The translations under genes and the position numbers were made by a program. This document shows, piece by piece, positions 52,661-62,909 of a DNA stretch of 64,000 nt. Source of the DNA: Clostridium massiliamazoniense (GTDB lineage Bacteria > Bacillota > Clostridia > Clostridiales > Clostridiaceae); NCBI RefSeq assembly GCF_001403635.1, contig NZ_LN879466.1, positions 124,001 to 188,000 of the forward strand, read 5' to 3'. Positions within the stretch are counted from its first letter, which is position 1. Each line of letters starts with the position of its first letter. A model generated the notes under the pieces. The model was not told the DNA's origin. It saw only the letters and a program-made list of their open reading frames with translations, and did no database searches.

Positions 52661-53518
52661 ATGAACTTACCATTTAATATAGATTTAAATAATAAAGTTG
52701 CTGTTGTAACAGGAGGAGCAGGTATCTTATGTGGAGCTATGGCAGAAGCTTTAGCAAACTGTGGTGCCAAGATTGCTATTCTTGACAGAGATATAGAAAA
52801 GGCTGAAGAGAGAGCAAAGGCGATTTGTGAAAATGGAGGAAAAGCCATTGGAGTTAAGGTTGATGTTTTAAGCAAAGAAAGCTTAGCAGAAGCAAGAACA
52901 ATAGTAAATGAGCTTTTAGGTCCATGTGACATCTTAATAAATGGAGCTGGTGGAAATCATCCTTTAGGAACAACATCTAAAGAATATTTATTCCCAGAGG
53001 ATTTAACAAATAAGGATAGTAATATAAAAACTTTCTTTGATTTAGATCAAAAAGGTATTGAGTTTGTTTTTAACTTAAATTTCTTAGGTACTTTACTTCC
53101 AAGTCAAGAGTTTGTAAAGGACATGATTAATAAAGAAGGTGCAACAATAATTAATATATCATCGATGAATGCTTTTACACCATTAACTAAAATTCCAGCA
53201 TATTCAGGAGCTAAAGCTGCTGTTAGTAACTTCACTCAATGGTTAGCTGTTCATATGAGTAAGGTTGGAATAAGAGTAAATGCCATAGCACCAGGATTCT
53301 TCGTAACTAAACAAAATGAAAAGTTACTTAAAAATGAAGATGGAACTTACACAGAAAGAGCACAAAAAATAATAAATAGTACACCAATGGGTAGATTTGG
53401 TGAAAATGAAGAGTTAATAGGTACATTATTATACCTAGTATGTCATGAGGCATCATCTTTTGTTAATGGAGTTGTAATTCCTGTTGATGGAGCTTTCTCA
53501 GCTTACTCAGGTGTATAG
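52661..53518 (+). CDS. SDR-type D-mannonate oxidoreductase (fructuronate reductase)
   Basis: The 285-residue protein has the NAD motif VVTGGAGILCGAMAEAL, NGAGGNHP, catalytic Ser in INISSMNAF and YSGAKAA (YxxxK). The insertion with EYLFPEDLTNKDS matches the SDR fructuronate reductases that replace classic UxuB in Firmicutes. It reduces fructuronate to mannonate with NADH. ATG 52661 has AAGGAGG; the frame is open to 52625 through the operator. uxuA follows. Confidence 0.9.
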   Translation: MNLPFNIDLNNKVAVVTGGAGILCGAMAEALANCGAKIAILDRDIEKAEERAKAICENGGKAIGVKVDVLSKESLAEARTIVNELLGPCDILINGAGGNHPLGTTSKEYLFPEDLTNKDSNIKTFFDLDQKGIEFVFNLNFLGTLLPSQEFVKDMINKEGATIINISSMNAFTPLTKIPAYSGAKAAVSNFTQWLAVHMSKVGIRVNAIAPGFFVTKQNEKLLKNEDGTYTERAQKIINSTPMGRFGENEELIGTLLYLVCHEASSFVNGVVIPVDGAFSAYSGV

Positions 53519-53556
53519 AGGTTTAAAATAGATTATAAGGTATGGGGGGAGAAACC

Positions 53557-54603
53557 ATGGAAATGACTTTTAGATGGTATGGCGTAGATGACCCTGTTAA
53601 GATTGAATATATTGCACAAATTCCTGGGATGAAAGGAATAGTAACAGCAATATATGATATTCCAGTAGGTGAAGAATGGCCATTAGAAAAAATATTAGAA
53701 TTAAAGGCTTTAGTTGAAAAACATAATTTAGAGCTTTCAGTAATTGAAAGTGTTCCTGTTCATGAGGATATTAAGTTAGGCTTACCAACTAGAGATAAAT
53801 ATATTGAGAATTATAAAAACACTTTAAGAAATTTAGGGAAAGCAGGAATAAAAACTGTATGTTATAACTTCATGCCAGTGTTTGACTGGACAAGATCAAA
53901 CTTGGCTTATGAATTAGAGGATGGTTCAACAACTTTAATTTATGACCATGAAGATGTTGCGAAGATGGATCCTAATTTAGGTGAATTACATCTTCCAGGA
54001 TGGGATACTTCATATACAGCTGAAGAAATGAAGGCCCTTTTAGGAAAATATAAGGATATAGATGAAGAAAAACTTTGGGAGAATTTAGAGTACTTCATTA
54101 AAGAAATAATCCCTGTAGCAGAGGAAAATGATGTTAGAATGGCTATACATCCGGATGATCCACCATGGTCAATATTTGGATTACCAAGAATCATAACAAA
54201 CTTTGAAAATCTAGAAAGATTTACAAAGCTTTATGATAGTGAATATAACGGAATCACATTATGTACAGGTTCTCTAGGATGTACTAGTGAAAATGACATA
54301 GTAAAGATGATAAATAAATTTGGAAAAGAAATGAATAGAATCCACTTTGCACATTTAAGAAATGTATCAATAGATGGAAAAGGAAGTTTCAAAGAAACAG
54401 GACATGTAACTGAATACGGAAGTTTAGATTTTTATGAAATAGTTAAGGCTTATTTAGATTATGACTTTAAAGGCCCTTATAGACCAGATCATGGAAGAAT
54501 GATATGGGGTGAAACAGGGAAACCAGGCTATGGATTATATGATAGAGCTTTAGGGGCTACTTATATCCATGGATTAATAGAAGCTATTAAGAAGAGCAAA
54601 TAA
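53557..54603 (+). CDS. uxuA: Mannonate dehydratase UxuA
   Basis: The 348-residue protein starts [20 protein letters not shown] and contains [46 protein letters not shown] (metal ligands) and ITLCTGSLG, ending with [12 protein letters not shown]. It converts mannonate to 2-keto-3-deoxygluconate. ATG 53557 follows GGGGGGAG; an upstream in-frame ATG at 53542 overlaps that site. Confidence 0.95.
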   Translation: MEMTFRWYGVDDPVKIEYIAQIPGMKGIVTAIYDIPVGEEWPLEKILELKALVEKHNLELSVIESVPVHEDIKLGLPTRDKYIENYKNTLRNLGKAGIKTVCYNFMPVFDWTRSNLAYELEDGSTTLIYDHEDVAKMDPNLGELHLPGWDTSYTAEEMKALLGKYKDIDEEKLWENLEYFIKEIIPVAEENDVRMAIHPDDPPWSIFGLPRIITNFENLERFTKLYDSEYNGITLCTGSLGCTSENDIVKMINKFGKEMNRIHFAHLRNVSIDGKGSFKETGHVTEYGSLDFYEIVKAYLDYDFKGPYRPDHGRMIWGETGKPGYGLYDRALGATYIHGLIEAIKKSK

Positions 54604-54643
54604 AGTTTAAATAAAATATATAAGTTTAGGGGTTGATTTTAAT

Positions 54644-56446
54644 ATGTTATATCCAATAATTACAGAATCAAGAAAATTAATAGATTTAAATGGTATTTGG
54701 AACTTTAAATTAGATAATGGTAATGGATTAAAAGATGAATGGTTTAAAGGTAAATTAAAAGATACAATGTTAATGGCTGTTCCATCATCTTATAACGATT
54801 TAAAAGAAGATGAAGCTATAAGAGATCATGTGGGATATGTTTGGTATGAAAGAGAAATCATTCTTCAAGAAGAATTATTTAATGAAAGAATAGTATTAAG
54901 ATTAGGTTCAGCAACTCACCACGCAAAGGTTTATGTTAATGGTGAATTTGCGGTAGAGCATAGAGGTGGATTCTTACCTTTTGAAGTTGAAATAAACAAT
55001 TTAGCTAAGGTTGGTAAAAATAGAATAACAGTGGCTGTTGATAATATATTAGATGAAACTACAATGCCAGTAGGTTTAATTAAGAAAACAAAAAGAACTA
55101 ATGGAGAAGAAAAAATAACTAACCCAGTTAACTTTGATTTCTTCAACTATGCAGGATTAAATAGACCTATAAAAATATATACAACACCTAAAAATTATAT
55201 AGAAGACGTTACAATAGTAACTGATATTGAAGATAATAAAGGAATAGTTAATTATGATGTTGATATAGTTGGACAAGGAGCTGTATCAGTGGAAGTAATT
55301 GATGAAGATGATAATAAAGTTGCTGAATTAGAAGGAAAAGATGGCAAAATAGTTATAGAGGATGTTAAGTTATGGCAACCACTAAATGCTTACTTATATA
55401 GATTAAGAATAACTTTAAAGAGCGAAGATGGAAAAATAGATATTTATGAGCAAGAGTTTGGGGTAAGAACTGTAGAAGTTAAAGATGGAAAGTTCTTAAT
55501 CAATGGAGAGCCATTCTACTTCAAAGGATTTGGAAAGCATGAAGATTCTCATGTTCATGGAAGAGGTTTTGATGAAGCATTAAATATAAAAGATTTCAGT
55601 TTAATGAAATGGATTGGAGCAAACTCATTTAGAACAGCTCACTATCCATATTCAGATGAAATAATGAGACTTGCAGATAGAGAAGGTATAGTAATAATAG
55701 ATGAAACTCCAGGGGTAGGGCTTCACCTAAACTTTATGGCTACTTTACTTAGTGGTGATTCTAAAAAAAGAGAGACGTGGAAAGAAATTGGAACTAAGGA
55801 GCATCATGAGCAAGTATTAAGAGATTTAGTTAAGAGAGATAAAAATCACCCTTCAGTTGTAATGTGGTCAGTGGCAAATGAGCCAGCATCAGAGGAAGAA
55901 GGAGCAGATGGATATTTCAAGCCATTAGTAGAATTAACAAAGAGCTTAGACCCTCAAAAGAGACCAGTAACAATAGTAACACACATGATGTCAACTCCAG
56001 ATCGTTGTAAAGTTGCAGATTTCATAGATGTACTTTGCTTAAATAGATACTATGGATGGTATGTAAATGGTGGAGAATTAGATATGGCAAAAGAAGGCTT
56101 AAGAGCTGAGCTTAAAGGTTGGGAAAAAAGATGTCCAGGAAAGCCAATAATGTTCACTGAGTATGGAGCAGATACAGTGGCTGGATTACACGATACAACA
56201 CCAGTTATGTTCACAGAAGAATATCAAGTTCTTTACTATGAATCAAATCATGAGGTTGTTGACGAATGTAAGTCATTTGTAGGGGAGCAAGTGTGGAACT
56301 TTGCAGATTTCCAAACAAGCCAAGGTATTTTAAGAGTTCAAGGAAATAAAAAGGGAATTTTCACAAGAGATAGAAAACCTAAGGCTGTAGCACATGCCTT
56401 AAGAAAAAGATGGACTAATATACCAGAGTTCAACTATAAGAAATAA
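54644..56446 (+). CDS. uidA: Beta-glucuronidase (GH2)
   Basis: The 600-residue enzyme has the three GH2 domains: jelly-roll (1 to about 180), immunoglobulin-like (about 181-275) and TIM barrel (about 276-600). The acid/base Glu is near 413 in [12 protein letters not shown] and the nucleophile Glu near 506 in [13 protein letters not shown]. The glucuronate-carboxylate N-x-K motif is in [10 protein letters not shown]. An extended loop at about 358-380 resembles Loop-1 gut enzymes that act on small drug glucuronides. No signal peptide, so it acts in the cytoplasm on imported glucuronides. The GPH transporter follows. Confidence 0.95.
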   Translation: MLYPIITESRKLIDLNGIWNFKLDNGNGLKDEWFKGKLKDTMLMAVPSSYNDLKEDEAIRDHVGYVWYEREIILQEELFNERIVLRLGSATHHAKVYVNGEFAVEHRGGFLPFEVEINNLAKVGKNRITVAVDNILDETTMPVGLIKKTKRTNGEEKITNPVNFDFFNYAGLNRPIKIYTTPKNYIEDVTIVTDIEDNKGIVNYDVDIVGQGAVSVEVIDEDDNKVAELEGKDGKIVIEDVKLWQPLNAYLYRLRITLKSEDGKIDIYEQEFGVRTVEVKDGKFLINGEPFYFKGFGKHEDSHVHGRGFDEALNIKDFSLMKWIGANSFRTAHYPYSDEIMRLADREGIVIIDETPGVGLHLNFMATLLSGDSKKRETWKEIGTKEHHEQVLRDLVKRDKNHPSVVMWSVANEPASEEEGADGYFKPLVELTKSLDPQKRPVTIVTHMMSTPDRCKVADFIDVLCLNRYYGWYVNGGELDMAKEGLRAELKGWEKRCPGKPIMFTEYGADTVAGLHDTTPVMFTEEYQVLYYESNHEVVDECKSFVGEQVWNFADFQTSQGILRVQGNKKGIFTRDRKPKAVAHALRKRWTNIPEFNYKK

Positions 56447-56575
56447 TTATAGTTAAGTAAATGCAAATCTACTAGAATTGAGGTTTTAGTAGATTTGCAA
56501 AATGTTTCTTATGTAAACATATACAATGCTTATTTCTAGATAATCATATTAGAATATGTGGGGGGAAATTAAATT

Positions 56576-57973
56576 ATGGTTGAAGAAAGATATAGAGCGG
56601 TACCTAATGAAGAAGAGCCAAAAGTAAGACCTTTTGGAAAGAGAGATAAAATAGGATATATGTTTGGTGATTTAGGAAACACTATGTTTTTTGGATTCAT
56701 AGGTAGTTACTTAATGCTTTTTTATACTGATATAGTTGGAATATCAGCAGCTGCTGTTGGTACTTTGTTATTAGTTGCTCGTATATGGGATGCTATAAAT
56801 GATCCTATGATAGGAACAATTATAGATTCTAGACCTGGAAGTAAAAAAGGAAAATTTAAACCATACTTATGGTACTTTGCAATACCTGTAATTGTATCTG
56901 GAATACTATGCTTTACAACACCAAGTGGAGCTTCACAGGGAGTTAAATTAGCATATGCATATGTAACATACATTTTATTTGGTATGATGTATACATGTAT
57001 TAATATTCCTTATGGTTCTTTATCTTCAGTAATGACTAATGATCCAGTTGAAAGAACTTCATTATCAACATTTAGAAGTGTTGGAAGCTTAATTGGAAAC
57101 CTAATAATAATGGCTATAGTTCCTGCATTAGTATTTACTAATAAAGTACCAACTCAAAAAGGTTTTTTTATAGCTGCAATTGTAATGGGGATAATTGGAA
57201 TAATATCATATAAATCAGCTCATAGCTTAGTTACAGAAAGAATTGTTCATAATAATGCTAAAAAAGAAAAAGTAGACTTTAAGAAAACTATTGTAGGCAT
57301 TTTCAAAAATAAAGGTTTATTAGGTATTATGATAGCATCTTTAGCTCAATTAACTGCAATGATGTTATCACAATCTTTAACTCCATATCTTTATAAAGAT
57401 TATTTTAAAGCACCTGGTTTAATAGGATTAGCTGGTATGGTTGGTATGGTTGTATCATTTACTATTCTTCCTATGTTAGGACCTTTAGTTAAGAAATTTG
57501 GTAAAAAAGAAATAGTATCATATGGAATGGTATTAGCAACAGCTATGTATTTCTTATCTTTTATTTTACCAATAAAAAATCCTTTAGTATTTATAGCTAT
57601 ACAAACTGTTGCATCTTTTGGAATGGCTTTCATGAACGTTCTTGTATGGGCTATAGTTGCAGATGCTATAGATTATCATGAATACTTAACTGGTGAAAGA
57701 AAAGAAGGTATTGTATATGCATCATATTCACTAGTTAGAAAGTTAGGACAAGCTGCTGCGGGTGGATTAGCAGGTATAACATTAACTTTTATAGGATATG
57801 TATCAGGAGCAGAAGCACAAACTGCTGAAGTGGCTCTAGGAATAAAAAGAATTGCTACTTTAGTTCCGGCTATAGCAGGAGTAGTTGCAATAGTTGCGTT
57901 AGTATTTGTATGTAACTTATCAAAGGAAAGATTAGTTCAATTAAATGATGAATTAGAAGAAATGAGAAAATAA
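56576..57973 (+). CDS. GPH-family glucuronide/hexuronide symporter (UidB-like)
   Basis: The 465-residue protein has about 12 helices and the GPH pattern: KIGYMFGDLGNTMFFGFIG, ARIWDAINDPMIGTIIDSRPG, KFKPYLWYFAIP, and a late DAIDYHEYLTGERKEGI. It probably takes up glucuronides with Na+ or H+ for UidA. GGGGGGAA precedes the ATG. It follows uidA after 129 bases and ends at repeat R2. Confidence 0.93.
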   Translation: MVEERYRAVPNEEEPKVRPFGKRDKIGYMFGDLGNTMFFGFIGSYLMLFYTDIVGISAAAVGTLLLVARIWDAINDPMIGTIIDSRPGSKKGKFKPYLWYFAIPVIVSGILCFTTPSGASQGVKLAYAYVTYILFGMMYTCINIPYGSLSSVMTNDPVERTSLSTFRSVGSLIGNLIIMAIVPALVFTNKVPTQKGFFIAAIVMGIIGIISYKSAHSLVTERIVHNNAKKEKVDFKKTIVGIFKNKGLLGIMIASLAQLTAMMLSQSLTPYLYKDYFKAPGLIGLAGMVGMVVSFTILPMLGPLVKKFGKKEIVSYGMVLATAMYFLSFILPIKNPLVFIAIQTVASFGMAFMNVLVWAIVADAIDYHEYLTGERKEGIVYASYSLVRKLGQAAAGGLAGITLTFIGYVSGAEAQTAEVALGIKRIATLVPAIAGVVAIVALVFVCNLSKERLVQLNDELEEMRK

Positions 57974-57997
57974 TTTAATTTAAAATATAAAAGTTAG

Positions 57998-58130
57998 AAG
58001 AGGATGTATCAAATTGCAGATACATCCTTTTCTATCTTTTATCTAGCTATATAGGTTCATCATTTGTGACCACTTACTTACGAGTTCAATGGTCACAGCA
58101 TTTTGTACCTATATAGCTATCTTGGCAGAT
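57998..58130 (+). repeat. Dispersed palindromic element, copy R2 (internally deleted)
   Basis: GAGGATGTATC, CTATCTTTTATCTAGC, TATATAGGTTCATCATTTGTG, then ACTTACG joined directly to AGTTCAATGG and TCACAGCATTTTGTAC match R3. About 110 bases between ACGT and AGTTCAAT of R3 are missing here. The first part is a terminator (GATGTATC/GATACATC) for the GPH gene. The large gene-free stretch 57974-58925 also has the hairpin at 58185 and the broken frame at 58540. Confidence 0.8.
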
Positions 58131-58184
58131 GAAAAAATGTATTTATAAAATAATGACTAATAAAAACTTGTATTAAATAATGTA

Positions 58185-58239
58185 AAAAGGAGTTAATTCG
58201 AAGTAATTTTTATAAAATTACTTTGAGTTAACTCCTTTT
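58185..58239. terminator. Large palindromic hairpin
   Basis: AAAAGGAGTTAA (58185-58196) pairs with TTAACTCCTTTT (58228-58239), with an inner AAGTAATTTT/AAAATTACTT. It is symmetrical with A-runs and T-runs at the ends, so it could end transcripts from both sides. Confidence 0.7.
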
Positions 58240-58539
58240 CTTTTTGAATGTGTGAATAATGTATAATTTTAAGTTAAGTGCACTGTAATTAAGATTTAAT
58301 TAACTAATGACTTAGTCTTAATTTAATTTTACATCCATAAGATTACAAAAAAATTACTAGATTATTAATAAATGGGGTAATTTTAGAAATAATAAGAAAT
58401 TTTAATTAAGGAAATATATGGGGAGTGAAGTTGAGTAAATATAAATAAGTTTTATTATAAAATTTTACGACAATTGTAAGAATACATATGTATAAAGTTA
58501 AATAGAAATTATTTGTTTTATAATTAAAAAGCAGGATAT

Positions 58540-58692
58540 ATGATTATAGATGACCATTATTATAATGAGTTAATAAAAGATATTTTAGAGAATGATGTCT
58601 TTGGAAAAAAGAATAGAGAAGATATTTTTTATTGATACAGTGAAAAAGCAGATTACAAGGAAGAGTTACTAAGAAAACTTGGATTAAAGTAA
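58540..58692 (+). pseudogene. Small hypothetical gene broken by an in-frame TGA
   Basis: From ATG 58540 the frame reads MIIDDHYYNELIKDILENDV and continues to a TGA at 58633-58635. It goes on in the same frame as YSEKADYKEELLRKLGLK to TAA at 58692. The protein-like composition on both sides suggests one 50-residue protein with a Trp-to-stop change. I do not recognise it. Confidence 0.4.
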
Positions 58693-58884
58693 TTTTATTT
58701 TATAGTTAATTAGGAATTAGCAAATGAATTTATGATAATTTTAAAAATGTTGTATGAATGGTGGAAACAAAAATGGATATAAAAAAATAATGAGAAGAAA
58801 GAAATTAGTTTAAATTCAACCAAAAATTATAAATATTAAATATATATTTGGAAATTATAGTAATTTAGAAGGTATTGATAAGAT

Positions 58885-58922
58885 AAAAAGCCCTGTAGAC
58901 TATAAAGTCTCCAAGGCCTTTT
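58885..58922 (-). terminator. Terminator of the DUF1659-DUF2922 pair
   Basis: On the minus strand AAGGCCTTGGAGACT pairs with AGTCTACAGGGCTTTTT, ending in a T-run. Confidence 0.85.
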
Positions 58923-58925
58923 ATA

Positions 58926-59147
58926 TTAAGCTTCTACAGTTTTTTTAGTTGTTTCTATTATTTCGGCATCAATTATTGATACAAGAGCACCACCAGCAGA
59001 CGAAAAAATATCATTGTCTACAATAGCATTCATAGCAGCATCAACATCAGCTTTTGCTAAGTTTTCTTTAATATTTTTTAGGGTTAAAGTAGTTTGTTTA
59101 CCTTCCTCATTTTTGAAATTCATTTTTAAAAGATATTTTGTTTCCAT
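58926..59147 (-). CDS. DUF2922 domain small protein
   Basis: The 73-residue protein (METKYLLKMNFKNEEGKQ, then TLTLKNIKENL and ISIIDAEIIETT-type end) matches the DUF2922 family. It is typically paired with DUF1659 in low-GC Gram-positives; the function is unknown. GGGAGGATTTTAAT precedes the ATG. It follows the DUF1659 gene by 110 bases on the same strand. Confidence 0.85.
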   Translation of the reverse strand: METKYLLKMNFKNEEGKQTTLTLKNIKENLAKADVDAAMNAIVDNDIFSSAGGALVSIIDAEIIETTKKTVEA

Positions 59148-59257
59148 ATTAAAATCCTCCCTTATTTTTAATTTTTAATTTTTATATTTATCTTTTGTGC
59201 TTAATGAGGTTAACTCTTTTTTCTTATGTTAATATTGCAAAATCTTATCTTAGAAAA

Positions 59258-59473
59258 TTAATCAAAAATATAATTTTCTTCTTTTCTTATAAATACTCCA
59301 GTACTGTTTATTAAAATAGCAAGTTTTTCACCTACATTTTTTAGTGCCTCATCAGATGCAGTTGTTCTAATGTTAGAAAATTTCTGTGATGTTGGTATGT
59401 TTTTGTCCTCCTCAAAGTTAAACACCTCATACTTTAATACTAATGATTTTTTAGTTAATGTTGTTACTTTCAT
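59258..59473 (-). CDS. DUF1659 domain small protein
   Basis: The 71-residue protein (MKVTTLTKKSLVLKYEVF; SNIRTTASDEALKNVGEKLA; STGVFIRKEENY) matches DUF1659. ATG 59473 is chosen because AAAGGAG lies 9 bases before it; an in-frame start at 59482 would overlap the site. It forms the usual pair with the DUF2922 gene. Confidence 0.85.
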   Translation of the reverse strand: MKVTTLTKKSLVLKYEVFNFEEDKNIPTSQKFSNIRTTASDEALKNVGEKLAILINSTGVFIRKEENYIFD

Positions 59474-59663
59474 TACTATCAACTCCTTTCATAATGTATA
59501 TATGCACTAATTAGAATTTTTGTTGAAATTTTTTTAAAAAAATTTTCAGAATAAGAATGAATTTTAGATAAGTTACTGAACTTTGAATAAATAGTAAAAA
59601 AATATATATTAAATTGAGTTGTATGATGTCTTATGTTATTATTTTATTAAGGGATAAATATAG

Positions 59664-59783
59664 ACTTAATTCAGGTGAAGTTTTGACTCCATCGGAATAC
59701 TTAGAGAGTGTTATCTAGAAGCGTGAAGCTGTTTTTCTCCTACTTAAAGATAGGAATATTACAATCTCTAGCTATTAGATAAG
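59664..59783 (+). ncRNA. Structured leader RNA family A/B/C, copy C, upstream of kdgA
   Basis: ACTTAATTCAG (as in copy A), a hairpin ATTC..GGTG..AGT/ACT..CATC..GAAT, then TTAGAGAGTGTTATCTAG (59701-59718) and TAGATAA (59776-59782), able to pair over 7 bp with TTATCTA. It lies 58 bases upstream of kdgA. Otherwise the gene-free stretch 59474-59841 shows nothing certain. Confidence 0.5.
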
Positions 59784-59841
59784 TTTCCTAAGTGGTGAGA
59801 ATTAATTAGTAAATATTATTTAAATATAAGGGGATATTATT

Positions 59842-60459
59842 ATGATAAATAAATTTAGAGAATTAGGTATAGTTGCAGTTATTAGGGCAAATAATCATGA
59901 AGAAGCAGAGGAATATGTTAAAGCTACTTTAGAGGGAGGAATAAAGGCTATAGAGCTTACTTATTCTATTCCTAATATGCCTGAACTTTTAAAAAAGTTA
60001 AAAGAAAAATATAAAGATGGATTTTTTGGAGCTGGTAGTGTATTAAACGCTAAAATGGCTATTGATGCTATTGATGCAGGAGCTGAATATATAGTTAGTC
60101 CAGGGTATAGTCAAGGAGTTAATGATGTTTGTAAGGAAAGAGAAATAACTTATTCTCCAGGGTGTATGACTATAAGTGAAATGATGATAGCTATGGATAA
60201 TGGAAATGAACTAGTTAAAATGTTTCCAGGAAATTTATTTGGACCATCCTTTGTTAAAGCTGTTAAGGCACCAATACCAAATATAAATATTATGCCAACA
60301 GGTGGTGTTGATGTAAATAATGTTCAAGAATGGTTTAAGAATGGTGTTACATGTGTAGGGGTAGGAAGTTCACTTTTAGCATCAAAGGACTATGAAACTA
60401 TAAAAAATCTTGCAAGGGAATTTGTGGTGAAAATAGATGAGTACAAAAAATCTTGTTAA
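59842..60459 (+). CDS. kdgA: 2-keto-3-deoxy-6-phosphogluconate aldolase (KdgA/Eda)
   Basis: The 205-residue TIM-barrel aldolase has GIVAVIRANNHEEA, IELTYSIPNM with the catalytic Glu (about residue 38), GAGSVLNAKMA, the Schiff-base Lys (about 126) in LVKMFPGNLFGP, and MPTGGV. It cleaves KDPG to pyruvate and glyceraldehyde-3-phosphate, the last uronate step. AGGGG precedes the ATG. kdgK overlaps its end by 23 bases. Confidence 0.95.
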   Translation: MINKFRELGIVAVIRANNHEEAEEYVKATLEGGIKAIELTYSIPNMPELLKKLKEKYKDGFFGAGSVLNAKMAIDAIDAGAEYIVSPGYSQGVNDVCKEREITYSPGCMTISEMMIAMDNGNELVKMFPGNLFGPSFVKAVKAPIPNINIMPTGGVDVNNVQEWFKNGVTCVGVGSSLLASKDYETIKNLAREFVVKIDEYKKSC

Positions 60460-61471
60460 TGAAAAGGCAGTAATTTTAGGAATTGGAGAAATAATGATGA
60501 GACTTAGTCCTACAGATAATGATGTCTTAGGAACAAGTAACAAGTTAAATGAGACTTATGGCGGTGGTGAGGGAAATGTTATTTGTTCTCTAGCTAACTT
60601 TAATCATAAAACAAAATTTTTTACTAAGCTACCATCTAATGATTTAGGGAAAAAATCTTTAAAAGTATTTAAGGAAAGAGATGTTGATTTATCAAATGTT
60701 ATATTTGGTGAAGGAAGACTTGGAATATATTTTTTAGAAGAAGGAGTAGGTGTTAGAAATTCAAAGGTTATTTATGATAGGGCTTATTCAGCTTTTTCTA
60801 TGATAAAGGAAGAAGAAATAAACTATGATGAACTACTTAAAGATGTGGGGTTGTTACATATAAGCGGAATAACGGCAGCTTTAAGTGAAGAACATAGAAA
60901 AATAACATTAAATTTAGTAAAGGAAGCTAAAAGTAGAAGTATATTAGTAAGTTATGATTCTAACTTTAGAGCAAAACTTTGGAGTGCAGAGCTTTGTGGA
61001 CAGTTCCTTAAGGAAATTTTAAATTATGTTGATATAGCATTTTTAGGACATCTAGATATAACTAAGTTATTAAACTTTAATCATGACTTTATAGGAATTC
61101 ATAAAGAGGACTTAAAAATATTATATGATAAGTTACAAAAGGAATATCCAAATATAAAGGTTATAGCTTCAACAAAGAGAGAAATAGAATCTGCTAGAAA
61201 AAATTCTTTAACTGGATATATATATGAAAAAGGTATTTTAGTAGAATCTGAAAAATATACTTTTGATATATTAGATAGAGTTGGTGGTGGTGATGCCTTT
61301 TCAGCAGGAGTGCTTCATGGTTTAATAGAAGGAAAAAGTCTTAAAGATGTAATTGAGTTTGGTACTGTAGCTAGTGTTTTAAAACATAGCTATAAGGGCG
61401 ATATTAATTATTGTACCAAAGAAGATGTGGAAATCTTCTTGGCTAATGGCGTATCTGCCATAGGAAGGTAA
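60437..61471 (+). CDS. kdgK: 2-keto-3-deoxygluconate kinase (PfkB family)
   Basis: The 344-residue PfkB kinase has LGIGEIMMRLSP near the N-terminus, GGEGNVICSLANF for sugar binding, SYDSNFRAKLW and the catalytic anion hole DRVGGGDAFSAGVLHG. It phosphorylates KDG to KDPG for KdgA. Its ATG lies inside the end of kdgA, showing coupling. With the genes at 44-56 kb it completes the pathway. Confidence 0.93.
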   Translation: MSTKNLVNEKAVILGIGEIMMRLSPTDNDVLGTSNKLNETYGGGEGNVICSLANFNHKTKFFTKLPSNDLGKKSLKVFKERDVDLSNVIFGEGRLGIYFLEEGVGVRNSKVIYDRAYSAFSMIKEEEINYDELLKDVGLLHISGITAALSEEHRKITLNLVKEAKSRSILVSYDSNFRAKLWSAELCGQFLKEILNYVDIAFLGHLDITKLLNFNHDFIGIHKEDLKILYDKLQKEYPNIKVIASTKREIESARKNSLTGYIYEKGILVESEKYTFDILDRVGGGDAFSAGVLHGLIEGKSLKDVIEFGTVASVLKHSYKGDINYCTKEDVEIFLANGVSAIGR

Positions 61472-61507
61472 TTAGAATTTAATAATTTTAAGAATAAAAG
61501 TTAATGA

Positions 61508-61540
61508 TTAAGGGGGCTGTATAAAAAATCAGCTCCTTAA
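61508..61540 (+). terminator. Terminator of kdgA-kdgK
   Basis: TTAAGGGGGCTG pairs with CAGCTCCTTAA, followed by TTTAG. The T-run is short. Confidence 0.65.
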
Positions 61541-61659
61541 TTTAGTTACATATAAAATTCTTTAGGATTTAATATGAAAAAAAGATATAGATTATAATAA
61601 AATATACATTCAGTATGTTATAGTTAGATAAAGACTTTTAATTGAAAGGGGCAGTATTA

Positions 61660-62346
61660 ATGAGCAAGAAATTGCTACCAGATAAAATTGCTGATGAAAT
61701 AAAAACTATGATAGTTGATAAAAAGCTAAACATTGGAGATAAGTTACCTAATGAATTAGAGTTATGTAAAAGTCTTGATGTAAGTAGAACAACTGTAAGG
61801 GAAGCAATAAAAATATTAGTTGCGGGAAATGTTTTAGAAATAAGAAGAGGAAAAGGAACCTTTGTAAGTGAAAGATTAGGTGTTAGTAAAGATCCTTTAG
61901 GATTATTATTTGAAAGTGATAAAAAGAAGTTAATAAGAGATCTTTTTGAAACTAGATTAATCATAGAACCAGAACTTGTTAGTTTAGTTTGTGAAAGAGC
62001 AGAAGAATATGAAATTGAAAAAATGAAAGTATTAGCTAAAGAAATAGAAGAGTTAATATTAAAAAAAGAAAACCACCTTCAAAAGGATATAGAATTTCAC
62101 AAATTAATTGCAAAGGCTAGCCATAATTCAGTGGTTACTAAAATAATTCCTATAATAAATGATTCAATAAACTATGGCTATGATGCAACTAAAGATGATG
62201 ACGGTGTAAATAAAGATGTAATGAGAGTACATAGAAATATAGTAGAAGCAATTTCAAAAAGAGATAAGGTTATGGCAAAAGAAGCTACTATAGAACATAT
62301 TAAGATAGCTATTAATAAAATGAAACTTAATTTAATGGAAGAATAA
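61660..62346 (+). CDS. GntR/FadR family regulator (FCD domain), intact
   Basis: The 228-residue protein has the GntR winged helix (GDKLPNELELCKSLDVSRTT, then VREAIKILVAGNVLEIRRGKG in two parts) and a full FCD domain with metal-type His and Asp residues (FHKLIAKASHN; HRNIVEAI). It probably senses a uronate intermediate and controls kdgA-kdgK or the glucuronide genes. ATG 61660 has AAAGGGG; a TTG at 61642 is less likely. It could substitute for the frameshifted GntR at 45609. Confidence 0.9.
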   Translation: MSKKLLPDKIADEIKTMIVDKKLNIGDKLPNELELCKSLDVSRTTVREAIKILVAGNVLEIRRGKGTFVSERLGVSKDPLGLLFESDKKKLIRDLFETRLIIEPELVSLVCERAEEYEIEKMKVLAKEIEELILKKENHLQKDIEFHKLIAKASHNSVVTKIIPIINDSINYGYDATKDDDGVNKDVMRVHRNIVEAISKRDKVMAKEATIEHIKIAINKMKLNLMEE

Positions 62347-62420
62347 AATTTTGTAGAATAAATATTATATTTAAGCAGTTAAAAATTAGATATATAAATA
62401 TATGTAGGAAAGAAAGTAGA

Positions 62421-62458
62421 AAGAGGTAAATCTAAGTATTTAGAGATATCTCTTTTTA
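62421..62458 (+). terminator. Terminator after the second GntR gene
   Basis: AAGAGGTAAATCT pairs with AGAGATATCTCTT (partly wobble), followed by TTTTATTTTT. The remainder of the gene-free stretch 62459-62909 is extremely AT-rich; I see no gene or clear site in it. Confidence 0.75.
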
Positions 62459-62909
62459 TTTTTATAATTAAAAAATATGATAATAGATTATAAATTTAAT
62501 AAAATTATTAATAATTAGTAAATAAGTTGATAAATTAATAAAAATATGTTATTATTAATTTAAGTTATTTCGTATTTTTATTATTAGATTAAATAAATAA
62601 CAATTTAATTGAAAATAAATGTTTAAAACTTAGGACAATACTTAAAGTATTTCATTAATGGAGAATGAATTTTAGCCTAATGTATAATTAAACAAGATTT
62701 TCTGGAATTGTTATAAACAGAATACTAAATTTATAATTATTTTTAATACTAAATTTTAGTTAAAATTATTTAATGGAAGATAGTTTTTAAATATTTATGT
62801 AAACCTTTAAATAATATTTTAGATTATTTGAATATAAAGAGAATTTTAATTTACACAACTTAATAAAGAAAGTAACCAAAGAAAAAATGACTTGCAAAGG
62901 AGAATGCTA

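Noticed and set aside
58540-58692. Selenocysteine readthrough at the TGA
   Set aside because: No SECIS-like hairpin was evident directly after the TGA, and the cluster's selenium is expected in the cofactor, not as selenocysteine.
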